NCBI RefSeq assembly: GCF_048544455.1
Contig: NC_133536.1
Span: 37,156,652 to 37,220,651 of the forward strand
DNA length: 64,000 nucleotides
Reading direction: 5' to 3'
DNA from: Silene latifolia
Taxonomy: Eukaryota > Streptophyta > Magnoliopsida > Caryophyllales > Caryophyllaceae
The notes beneath the pieces are model-generated. The model made no database searches. It saw nothing but the letters and a program-made list of their open reading frames with translations, and was not told where the DNA came from. The position numbers and the translations under genes are program-made. This document shows, one piece after another, positions 11,250 through 21,230 of this stretch; positions within the stretch are counted from its first letter, which is position 1; every line of letters begins with the position of its first letter.

Positions 11250-11733
11250 ACGGCCCCTGGCCAAGCTGAAATAAGCTAAGTGTCACTATGCTCTTGCATT
11301 TTGACAAGATTGTCATCCTCATATCGTCAAATAAACTAAATTCGCACCTTGAGAACAAGCAAAAGCTCATGCTTATTTTCTATGTTCATTACAAGCTCTT
11401 GCTTCGAACAATTATTCTTTTACATTTACTCGAACTACGCGCAAGGGTTTGATTTCGCTTTTTTTAAGTGAATACGTAGGCAATCCTTCACGGGATTCAA
11501 CCCATTATACCTAAAATGTAAATAGAAGGACATTTGCATTGCATTTGAAATTCGACAAGAATAATAAAAGAAAATCACGGCGGTTTCTTAACCATTTAAC
11601 CTTTTTATTTCATTCATTTTCTAATAATAATAGTACGCTACATAATAAAAATAGAATAGGCTAGGATTCTAAAAATCCCTCCTTTTTATTACAACAATAA
11701 TAATAATACTCAAATAATAAATAAAGACTCGGG
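11250..11733. other. Junction between pol and the antisense gene, no ORF
   Basis: This is AT-rich DNA into which the plus-strand pol transcript and the minus-strand gene both run. ATAATAATA-type repeats lie at 11623-11720. No coding sequence is seen; it presumably serves as shared 3' untranslated DNA. Confidence 0.5.
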
Positions 11734-12539
11734 CTATTCCTCCATCTTCCCCTTGCCCTTGTCATTCTTGTCATATTTCTTGTCACGACCTCGAGCCGGG
11801 AGCTCTTGCACCACTTCAGACCTAATCACCAACGGTCTTTCTCGAGGCCTGACTCTTCCATTCTTGCCAACCACCATTTCCGCAACAGGAGTAGTCTTTG
11901 ATTTCTTCGAAGGATGAATGACCTGAAATCCAGCTTCTTCTTCTCCTTCTGTCAGATGCTTCTCTTTCTCTTTCTCCCCCTCGCGCACCTTGTAGTCAAC
12001 AGGCTCGCGTTTCCTCAGTCTCTCGCGTTCTTCCGAAGTTGCAGCCTTTCTCCACCTCAGATAGGAATCCGACACCCACAAAGCATTGGCGGAGAAGCTC
12101 AAGAACCACATGTTTCTTTGGGCCCATTTGATGGCCCACTCTCTTCGGCTCTCGGTGGTAAGCGCTACAAAGAATCTGCGGGACGGTATCAAGCCTCGGG
12201 ATAGTCTGCTTCAGCCCAACTTGCCTCATCAATCTTTCCGGAAAGATGCATACCATGAACTCCAATCCCGGAACGCGCACGGACCTAGTGGGATCCAAAG
12301 AAGACACTCCAGTAACAGACTTGAGGTGCCACCATGGTACAACCCACCTAATCAACGGGCCATCATCATTCTTCAGCTTGTTCTTCCAATAGTTGCAGAC
12401 CCGAGTGAAGTCCACCATGTACAACCGCGTCCTCATCGCAATCATACGGGAATGATAGGAAAGTGCATGAACTGGGGGCTCGAGCAGTCGGAGCCGTTCC
12501 ATAAGCCAAACCTACCAAAAGCAGGTACTAGACACCCAA

Positions 12540-12611
<72 letters not shown>

Positions 12612-13263
12612 GAAAAAGGTGTCTTTTACCTGTAAGATAACGGGACTACCCGAAAATGGCAGATCGCGGTTGGATTTCCTATTATCCAAACCCAAGATCA
12701 TCTCCCCTAAGCATAAACAAGCTGGGCTCCTGCGCAGCTCCATTTGCTCGATAAGACCCAAAAGACGGGGATCACCTCGCAAATCTTCATCGACGTGTCC
12801 ATGGAAGACATACACATGCAGCAAACAAAAGCCAAATGCTCTTCTCCTAGCAACATAAGAGACAAAGTGGGGTCACCCGTTAATGAATCGGTCTACAAAG
12901 TCCAAAGATTCTCACGCCTTTCGGGGTAACCAAGCGATCCACCTCGAGTCTAGTCAATCCGAGCAGGTCTCTGAATTTGCTCTTATACCCTTGTGAAGTG
13001 GAAGGAATAGCGGGTAAATGCTCGGGGTCCCACCCACCAATAGCAGCAATCTCCTCCGGAAAAGGACAAATATCACCACCTGGGAACGCGAAAACATGAC
13101 AATTTGGGTCCCAGTAGTCAAGACAAGCATCCAAGAACGGTTTTACAACCTTAATGAGTTTCAAACTCAATAGAGACCCAAGGTTATGAGCACCCATGTC
13201 GTGCTTCTCAACATTCGAGAATTCATTAGTCCATTCCTTCAAGCGGATCTCCAAAGTATTCAT
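11734..13263 (-). pseudogene. Antisense cargo gene 1 of the Tat element (DUF7745-like, tentative)
   Basis: The gene reads opposite to gag-pol, from ATG at 13263-13261 to a stop at 11734. Exon 1 is 12630-13263 (donor GTAAAA, 12629-12628). The preferred exon 2 start is 12511, after TTTTGGTAG. The intron carries an uninterrupted A70 on the plus strand (T70 in the transcript). The protein begins MNTLEIRLKEWTNEF and has a block FLDACLDYWDPNCHVFAFPG. Exon 2 begins VWLMERLRLLEPPVH and ends in a basic, KDKK/KGKGK-rich tail that looks nuclear. I recognise the pattern as plant DUF7745-type from memory only. Frame changes near 12850 and 12190 break the ORF. A 14-base TATA block shared with the LTR lies about 100 bases upstream. 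Function is unknown. Confidence 0.65.
12541..12610. repeat. Uninterrupted A70 homopolymer
   Basis: There are 70 consecutive A residues on the plus strand, inside the predicted intron of antisense gene 1. There it reads as a long U tract ahead of the splice acceptor. The length may be inaccurate in the assembly. Confidence 0.9.
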
Positions 13264-13362
13264 GATGACAATTTTCTCTTGAAAATTTATTTTGGGAGTT
13301 TTTATGAGGATTAACGGAGAAGAGACGGAAGAATTATATGATTTAAAGCTTCGTCGACGCTT

Positions 13363-13376
13363 CTATTTATACTAAT
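13363..13376 (-). promoter_or_regulatory. Antisense promoter TATA block identical to the LTR promoter
   Basis: Read on the minus strand the sequence is ATTAGTATAAATAG, the same 14 bases as the LTR core promoter. It lies about 100 bases before the ATG of antisense gene 1, and further upstream (13412-13473) are two GACGCAG-type hairpin modules, as in the LTR. This is a plausible promoter, unproven. Confidence 0.6.
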
Positions 13377-13411
13377 TGCTGTTTCCAAAATCCGCCAGAA
13401 GAGACCGGCTT

Positions 13412-13473
13412 GGGAACAGGCGCAGCGCCTGCTGCGCCTATTCAAAGGGACGCAGCTCATGCTGCGCCTCTTC
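13412..13473. repeat. GC-rich hairpin module pair upstream of antisense gene 1
   Basis: Two modules, with cores GGCGCAGCGCC..GCTGCGCC and GACGCAGC..GCTGCGCCTC, match the LTR modules in sequence and pairing. Confidence 0.8.
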
Positions 13474-14200
13474 TCCAGGCTCACTTTCTGCGATTTCCGC
13501 GTTTGGATCTTTCCTAATTCTATAACGAATAATTTCCTATTCCTACGGGATTTTATTTTGGTAAATACGAGCAGTTTACCATGTTTCAAATTTCCTAAAT
13601 TCGCGGGCATGCATTTCGAGGCGACGTCGACACATTCGCCATTTTCATCGCACTTAATTCTTCTTTTTGTTATCATTTTAATTCATTTATTTATTTTTAG
13701 GAAATAAATTTCATTTTTTTCATTTTTAGGAAATAAATTTCATTTTTAGGAAATAATTTTCTTTTGTTTTTATTTCAACATTTTCATTTCTACACTTGTA
13801 GATTTATCTTTTTTCTTTTTTTTTAGGGGGTAACCCTCCCTACCGTCCGGTCATTTCCGGCAAATTTTTTGCATTTTTGTGAGCCTCATTTTTGCGCTAA
13901 TTAAGGCCATATGTGTATAAAATGTATGTTTTGGTGAAAATTCCATGTAAATTTCGGCAGCATGACGGCGTAAACCGTTGTCTACCAAACCTGTTCAAGA
14001 ACTAACCTGCAGGTACAAGCAACACAATCCAGCAGCAAAGGCACTCAGGCCATCATATATACAAATGTACAAGCAAACTGGGGGCTTGCGCCCCGAACCA
14101 AGTCCAAAGTCCAAGCAAACTGGGGGCTTGCGCCCCAAACAAAGTCCAAAAAAAAAAAACATTCAAAACCAGATGTACAAGTCTACAAAACTACGCAGAA
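13474..14200. other. Spacer between the two antisense genes
   Basis: It holds three GGAAATAAATTTCATTTTT-like copies (13700-13760), and a direct repeat of about 41 bases (14070-14110 and 14112-14150). Each repeat contains the small hairpin GGGGCTTGCGCCCC. The right part would be the 3' untranslated region of antisense gene 2. No ORF is supported. Confidence 0.6.
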
Positions 14201-17200
14201 CTACTGCTGGGCACCCTCCAACTTAGCAACCCTCGCCGTAAGAGCAGCAATCTCGGCGTCCCGAAACTCGAGCTCCCTCGACAGGCGAGCCGTCTCCTCC
14301 CGAGACTGGGTCAACTCTCGCTCCAGCTCGCGGTCACCCTGTAAACAAGGAATTGGCTCATGTCAATCAACTCAAACAAAACTGAAAATCAAAAATCAAA
14401 AGAAATCAAGCGAGGTTCGTACCTGACGACCTCGACCACCGACGAGTGCCTCGATGGCGGTAGCTCGTAGCCGGTTGGCCACCCTCCATAGTGCCACGAA
14501 CCGAGATGGCGCGACCTGCATTTCAAAAGAAAGTCTCAGTAAATTGAACAAGTCCAATCAAGTGTGTTCTTACACGAAAGGTATATAAGCTGGAGGCTCA
14601 CCCTCCGAATCAGATGCTGCCAGTCATCTAGGCCAGCATCCCTCACAGCTACGTCAAAGTCACGCAACTCGGAGATCATCGTCCTCCCAGTCGCGTCGGT
14701 GTACTCAAGAGTCTCGGGGTACTCTGGGGGCTCGATGCCCGCCGCCTCAACCTCCTACAAAGACAAATAGCTCTCATTAATCGATGATCTTTCATCGTAA
14801 TTCCCGAAATCAAATCAAGAAAGGTAAAGGATACTCACCACTACTGGCCAGTACGCCAACCTCCCGTAAAGGAACGCTGAGTAGTCCTCGCCAGGCAGAA
14901 GAAGGTCATCGCCACTGGCACCAGCCAAGTCCGCCTCCCTCTCAGCCTCAGAAGGCTCCCTGAACATCGTCCTCGGAGGGTCAATGGGAACCGTCAACGC
15001 GCCCCGAGAGCACTGACGAGCCAAACGCTCGCCCAAATACCACACAGGACCCATCGACGTCCATAACAGCAGCCGACTCGGGCTCCTAGGTCGAAGAACC
15101 TCAGCGACAAAAGGAGGCGCTCCAGCGTACTCCGCCCAAGGTATGGGCACCCACTGCGACAAGATAAGGCAAAGATCATTCCTATGATCAAGTGGAAGCA
15201 AAGGATAAGAAATATATATACGAGTGGGATACTCACGCTGCTCAGCTGAAGGGCGTTCACATCCCGCCGGTAGACATTGTGAGAAGAGCGCTTGCTCTTC
15301 GTCCGGCACATCACCCAATCCCTCTTTCCATGGGATAGGCCTTCTCCAGCAGCTCTGTCCTCTTGGGCGCGAGACTCGGGAAGTAAGAGTACACCCATGC
15401 CTATAAAACAAAATAATCAATGACGATCTTTCGTGATTCAACAAAGAAAAGAATTTACTTTGGTCTAAAGGAAGGTTCATACCTCCAACAGTAGTCCAGG
15501 TCCGACAGCGCCAGGAGAAGTCCCCTTCTCCATCAACTCCGGACGAACCATGGCCCTCATGAAGCGGATGAGGACCGCAAAACCAGCAGTGACCCAGTCC
15601 TAGCGCCCTAGGGAACTCAGGTCAGAAAGAAAGGGAAGAATCTTCGTCGATAGCCTCTCGCCCTTGTCTCCGAGGTAAATCGAAGACAGAACCACCAAAG
15701 CCACGACGAGCCCTCTGCTCACCAGACAGGAGGAGGAGCGCTCCCTCCCATCGATCGTCACCGGCCGCCGGGTCTTCCCGCAAAGTAGTCTCGGACGTAG
15801 GTACTGGGTACCAAACCCGCACCGCAACAGCCTTCGGCGACAAGCTCCACCGATCAATCTCCTCGCCTCGGCCGAATCCGCCCTCATAGCAGCCTCCCGG
15901 CCACACCATCTCCTCGGTCCCCACACGGCACTGTAAATCATGCCGTAATCCTCCAGAGTAACTCCCACCTCACCGAAAGGCAAGTGAAATGTGGAAGTCG
16001 TATCCCAGAATCGGTCCAAGAAAGCACGGACCAGGCTAAGGTTGGCCCGCAACTTCCTCTTCACGATATCCCTCCAGACCTGAACCAGAGGACCAAACGC
16101 TCCACGCTCGATCATGGCTCTCTCCTCCGCCGACAGCCGCTCGTAGTGCTCCATCGATGTCGTGTAACCCGAGAACGACCTGATGTTCCCGGCCTCCTAT
16201 TATGATTTGAAACAAAGCTATCTTTAGTTTTAAAGGAAATTTGCAAGGAGTTTGGACAAAAAGAATGAAAGAGAATAGGTAATGAGTAGTGAATTCTTAT
16301 TTACCAAGCTCTTCACCGTCCTGTAGGACAGGTGACCCTCTGCAGCCCACACGAGGTGCCTACTCTCCCAGGTCTCGGCCCACACGGAGCTCCCTCACCG
16401 ACGACCTCCTCGCCTGACGTTGGCCCGTCTCGGGGCCTCCTCTTCCTCCTCGACGGCCTCCTCCTCGTGAGCCTCGTCTCCGGTAGCCATCACCGCAGCG
16501 GTGAGGGCCTGCTCTATAGCCTCCTCAACCGTAACAACGTCTATCTCCATGGGAGTCCTCCCAGAAGTAGAAGCCTCATCACCTGCAACGTTAAAGTAAG
16601 TTTAGGCCGCGTCACATGACGACAAGCCTTTGTTAAGGAGTTTTTGAGCCCTCCAGAGCCCTGAAAACTGCCCTTTCCATGCCATCTTTGGCCATATTCC
16701 CACCAACCCAATCACTCATGTGATAAATTGGGTCAAGTCAAGTCCAAGTCAAGGCCTAGTTCCGGGTTCAAGTCGAAAATTCGGCAGCATTTCGTTATAA
16801 CGGCGATTATGCCCTAGAAAGGTGTCCTGAAAAAGTTGTCACAAACCAAAATTTCGAGATGGCAGAAGGTTTACCCATCATACAAGGATCCCAAATATCA
16901 AATTTCATCGCCAATGGGCAATCCTAGGGCTATTTTCGAAGCAATTTGGGGTTTAGCTGTAAAACCGTCTCAAAATTCGCTCAAGGGCTCAAAACTCGAT
17001 GAAAATTCAAAGCAAATACATGGTTATGTTCCTAACATTGCCTACTATCCATTTCTAACATCAATTTGGAAAAACAAATCCATTTGGGGGAAAAGCCCCA
17101 AATTTTCGATCAAAAGGGTCGAAAACCCTAGTTTTCGCGGCTCAAAATTCAACAAATGTAGATGATTAATGCAAGATTAAGACACATACCTCGATTAGTC

Positions 17201-17202
17201 AT
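14201..17202 (-). pseudogene. Antisense cargo gene 2 of the Tat element: spliced plant mobile domain (PMD) protein with coiled coil
   Basis: This is an eight-exon gene opposite to gag-pol. Its exons on the minus strand are 17202-17190, 16582-16305, 16196-15483, 15400-15237, 15153-14839, 14754-14602, 14515-14423 and 14338-14201 (stop TAG). All introns have GT..AG ends (donors GTATGT, GTAAAT, GTATGA, GTGAGT, GTGAGT, GTGAGC, GTACGA) and phases agree apart from exon 4. Exon 2 is acidic (EEEEEAPRR). Exon 3 carries the PMD hallmark TFHLPFGEVGVTLEDYGMIY. Exons 4-5 continue with SSHNVYRRDVNALQLSS and WVPIPWAEYAGAPP. The last exon encodes a heptad-type coiled coil (LSRELEFRDAEIAALTARV). Lesions are a TGA near 16396, a TAG at 15600-15602 and a one-base frame loss in exon 4. 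PMD proteins act in plant silencing or are transposon-borne; the role here is unknown. Confidence 0.75.
16583..17189 (-). other. First intron of antisense gene 2
   Basis: This is a 607-base intron between a 13-base first coding exon and exon 2. It contains AT-rich sequence with CAAGTCAAGTCC repeats near 16732-16755 and no other gene. A tiny first coding exon with a long intron is common in plant genes. The phase joins to a glycine codon. Confidence 0.55.
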
Positions 17203-17343
17203 GTTTAATGCAAGCTTTTGAATCCAACCTCGATGGAAATGGTGAAGATTTGAGAGAGAAATTGAAAGAATTATGTTTCGAAATAATGAGATATAATCCT
17301 TCTGATTTCGCGTTTTTACGCGGAAATAGCCAAATTGGGGAAA

Positions 17344-17400
17344 AGACGCAGCAGGCGCTGCGCCTCTTCCAAGAGACGCAGCTCTTGCTGCGCCTCTTCC
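17344..17400. repeat. GC-rich hairpin module pair upstream of antisense gene 2
   Basis: Two GACGCAGC..GCTGCGCCTCTTCC-type modules lie about 140-200 bases before the predicted ATG of the PMD gene. They have the same core as the LTR modules and those upstream of antisense gene 1. Confidence 0.8.
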
Positions 17401-17402
17401 TT

Positions 17403-18301
17403 GTGTTCCCTCCATACGAATTTTCAAAAATTCGTTATGAGTTCGTTATTTGTGGGCCCATCTTTTGTGCGCCTCTCCTTCAACGCTATTATATTCTTTT
17501 GGTCCGTTTCGATGGTTTTCTTTCGTTCCGGCCCGCGTTTTATCCAAATAGCGACAAAGATTTTGCGATTGTCCAAATTCATTTTATCCAAATAAGCAGA
17601 AGATTTCGATATTGCTCATATCCTTATATCCAAATGCAGAGTATTTTGCAAAGATCGCTCACTCAAGATTTTTTTTTTTCCACGACGATCAAGATGTTCC
17701 TAGTCGTCAAAATAATCCCCAACAAGAGTTCGCTTGAGACCGACGCAAGCAGATTCAACCTCAAGTTTTACCAGAGTTCGCTTGAGACCGACGCAAGCGG
17801 ATTCCCCAGCAATTTCTACCGACGTCCTGCTGCTTCCACTATATTTTGTGTTTCCCCGCGGAGTTCGACAGGGTGTCGTTCTCCAGAAGTTCCTATACCC
17901 AAACCTTAGCCACCTTTAAGTTGACCTTATTGTTAGGCCTCCTTCCCGTCAATGCTTTCCTTTAGGGCCCCATACCCTAGCACAATCCTTATATATCCTT
18001 TAGGTCTTACCCTTAGCTCCTATGCTCAACCTTAGCTCCTACGCACCTCCGAAAGCATCTCGAGAAAGAAGTCTCAGGTATGGTCTCTTCTTATGGCTGG
18101 CGAGCTTCCTTACGTAGTCTAATGGACTTTAAACGACCCTCCCCGATTGTCGACAGACTCTAAAATGTTCCCGACGATAGGTCCTTGGTTCAGACCCCTT
18201 GAGCCGCCTCGCGTCGCCATAGTCGTCAGGTTGTAATCTTCGATTGACCTGATGGCTATACTTTGACTTTCGCCTTGTCCAAGCCTCGGTCAAAGTGGGG
18301 C
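17403..18301. other. Tat 3' untranslated region up to the purine tract
   Basis: It contains a tandem duplication of about 35 bases built on AGAGTTCGCTTGAGACCGAC (17721-17755 and 17770-17804). It ends in the polypurine tract AAAGTGGGG at 18292-18300, which primes plus-strand DNA. The open frame from 17208 to 17909 crosses the hairpin modules and has no family resemblance, so I do not call it a gene. Confidence 0.6.
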
Positions 18302-20756
18302 TCAGAGACACCTCATTTCTGCACCCCTCGCAAACCACCCGGTGATGATTGGGCCGCATGTTTGATTCGCGGAACGATTTGTGACAGTTCGTAAGATTAT
18401 CGTCAAGTGATTGCTCAAATATTAATGTCGACCTCTTAGTTGCCATCTACGTCCTGATACGGTCGTTTTGGCGTAATTAAAAAATACATTCGAGTCCGGT
18501 CAAAAACCGTCTCCATTTTCTGATAACTGTTAAATCCCGAGTCGGAATGTTCTGGAATGTTCCGGATATTTCTATTCCATATTTCACAAATTTTATCTTT
18601 TGACAAATAATATCCCGTAATATTCACAAGATAATCGAATTATTTCCGTCCTACCATAACTCAAACGCGGAAATCTTTCTTCAAATAGAGGAAACCTCCG
18701 GGAATAGACGCAGCAGTCTTTGCGCGCTCTTCCAAGGGACGCAGTGGCTGCTGCGCCTCTTCCCAGGCCCTTCTTTGCATGATTTACGTATCTTTTTTAT
18801 ATCTTTCCGAGATTCACTTCCAAAGAGTCTCCGAAACCCTATTCCGCCGTGATTAGTATAAATAGGAGCCTTCGTTCCTCATATTTCTCACGCGAGTGTC
18901 CGCCCTTCTCTTCTCCCTTTGCATTCTAGACTTCGTTCTTACTAATTGGCGCCTACGTGCTTGGACTTCCGACCACGTAAGCTCGGATCTTTCCGGGTAC
19001 CAGCCTCTCCGTTGCATGACCGACCAATTTGACCAACTACACTTAATCAACTTAATTAATTAATCGTTTTCCTCTTACGAGGGCACTTTCTTTGCATTCG
19101 CGTCGAGCATTCACTAATCGATATCTTAGTTCATCTCGTTCCGTCAACATGTAAGTCTGAGGGTGTAATAATTCTCTTTATTTATTGTATTTATTTATTG
19201 TAATCGTCAATTGTAAGGTTTATGTCGAAAACACCATTAAAACTGATTTCTAAAACCGTGCTTTAAAACTCTGTTTTTGCGGATTTCCGATGAGATGACG
19301 ACGTCGAGAAAAGACGCAAAGAATCGCCGCGCCTCTTCGAAGGAGCGCAGCCTCGCCGCGCCTCTTCGAAGGAGCGCGAGCTCTGCCGCGCCTTCTTCGT
19401 GAGGCCGCCGCAGTTCCTGCTTCTTTTCTTCTTCTTCGTCCTCTGTAATTCCGTCTTGCTTTTATTTTGTTTGTTTTATTAACTCTTCGTTCACATGATA
19501 GTATATAATTCACATGTATATTATTCCTTCATCATTAACATGTTTTAATTATTCAAATCCGACTTAAATCCCTAATAATCCAATATTTGCGGGTTTTCGT
19601 CATAAACTCAAATCCGGGTTTTATAAATTCAATTCATTAGTATTGAGTTTCTGGAATTCGACCTTTGATATAGTTTTCATCTGTTTATTCGCATGTTCGT
19701 CACATATTCGTTGTATATCCATCGTATTTAGCCTAATTGATTTATTTCAACAGAGGACTCATTAATGTTTTCATCATAATCTCATGTAATTAATTCGTTT
19801 ACATCCGTATCATTCATGTTTATCGCTTTTTTGACCATCATTCACATGTAATTAACCTGTTAATCACTTTCATCCGAGTAAATATCATCAATTAATCCTT
19901 TAAATCACCAATCGAGATTAACGATTTGCGCTTCAAACTTCACGGCCCGAACTCACCCTTGGAATGACGCAAAGAATCGCCGCGCCTCTTCCAGAGGGCG
20001 ATCTCCCGCTGCGCTGTTCGAGATGAGTTCTGTCCCTGAATTCCGTTTCTGCTTTAACCTAGTTTAATTAGCTTACGTATTAATTAACTATTATCCGTAT
20101 TATCATCCTAATTCCTGTTCGTTAATTTGTTTATTTAATTTTTTTTTATTCTTTTATTTGTTTTCTCAAGTTATCCGTTTTAAAGGTATTTTCGACATAA
20201 ATCGCCTATTCCGTTGTAATTAATGTAATTTCCATTATTGCAATTCATAGTTATTGTATTTCTTTTATTGTTTGTATGCTTTCACATGTAAATCAACATT
20301 AAATCCCAACTTCGACCCAATTGTTTGTTAAACTAATTGTTCACCGACTTAGTTAATTCTTCACATGCTAGGATTAATTCATGGATGTTGCATTGCATGC
20401 ATATAGCCGACGATATATCAAGTACGAATAACTTCCCTAATCATTAGTAGAGGCCGCTATCGAGGCGGGCGGGATTAGGTGTTCGATCAAAAGAGCTTCC
20501 TAATACGTACCCTCACCCCTTACTCCAGATCTCTGTGAACATCCGTGTTCATTGGCATCCACGAGAGTCATTCTAGACATAGAATGCTAAGGGTAACGAT
20601 AGCTTAGTGTTCATGTCTTTACTTTGTGTCTTGACATGACACGAGGTATTCGAACGGTTCCAATTTCCCATAAAAATTGGTGGCGACTCCATACAAAATG
20701 CAAACGCTTGTCCCCGTTTCTCACCAAGCGCCCCCGTGGGCGGCCCGCTGTCCACA
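18302..20756 (+). repeat. Tat element 3' LTR (about 2,455 bp)
   Basis: It begins AGAGACACCTC, with the TG altered, and ends GTCCACA. It is nearly identical to the 5' LTR outside the hairpin modules. Modules lie at 18707-18772, 19313-19398 and 19965-20022. The second group has an extra copy compared with the 5' LTR. Confidence 0.93.
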
Positions 20757-20761
20757 GTATT
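20757..20761. repeat. Target-site duplication GTATT, right copy
   Basis: Matches 1224-1228. Confidence 0.93.
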
Positions 20762-21230
20762 AAGACGATGTTTAGGACGACCTTGAGTTAGAAAGGGGCA
20801 ACCGATGACCTTGAGTTGAGAAATTGGTAAATGTTGGTGACCTTACACGTGTCGTGTTTCTGTTGGTTTACAACATTAAAAAAACAAAAAAACAAAAAAA
20901 AGTACAAAAAGGTGTAGTTTCTCTGCCTCTTCTCTGCTTCTATGCTGTACACAGCTGTAATTTCTTCCTTTCGTCCTTTATGCTTCTATTTTCAGCTTCT
21001 TGCTTCCCTTCCCCAAGTCCCTCTTTAATTTATTCATCTATAATTTTCTCAACTCCTACCATACAACCATAATATTAATTGTGTAGTAAAAATAAATGTA
21101 AAAAACACTATAAAAGTAGAAGTAAAAAATGCAAATCAGTAATTTATTTTTAATCTTCTACCTAAAATAAATTACAAACATAAAAAATATAACTCATACA
21201 CTTATAAAATTCTCAAATTTCATATATATT
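20762..21230 (+). other. Harbinger 5' region
   Basis: This is the continuation of the Harbinger element after the Tat insertion. It has GACCTTGAGTT words, an ACAAAAAAACAAAA stretch and an AT-rich leader into ORF1. No gene is seen. Confidence 0.5.

Larger units (their letters stand above)
1229..20756 (+). mobile_element. Complete Tat-lineage Ty3/gypsy retrotransposon (19.5 kb) with antisense cargo genes
   Basis: The 5' LTR (1229-3650) and 3' LTR (18302-20756) are followed and preceded by a primer-binding site (3654-3671) and a purine tract (18292-18300), and GTATT flanks both ends. Gag, protease, reverse transcriptase, RNase H, a second archaeal-type RNase H and integrase are in gypsy order. 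The extra RNase H is the hallmark of the Tat/Ogre lineage. Two genes on the minus strand lie between integrase and the 3' LTR (11734-13263, 14201-17202). Outside a few GC-rich modules the LTRs differ by about 12 substitutions in roughly 2.2 kb by eye, suggesting a recent insertion. Confidence 0.93.

Noticed and set aside
12541-12610. A retroposon poly(A) tail
   Set aside because: No LINE or SINE body precedes it, and it falls neatly inside an intron with splice sites on both sides.
12086-12640. Plus-strand ORF ending in a long lysine tract
   Set aside because: It is the wrong strand of antisense gene 1, and the lysines are the A70 run.
17208-17909. A 233-codon plus-strand ORF near the Tat 3' end
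   Set aside because: It runs through hairpin modules and tandem repeats and resembles no family. The region is better explained as untranslated DNA upstream of the antisense PMD gene.
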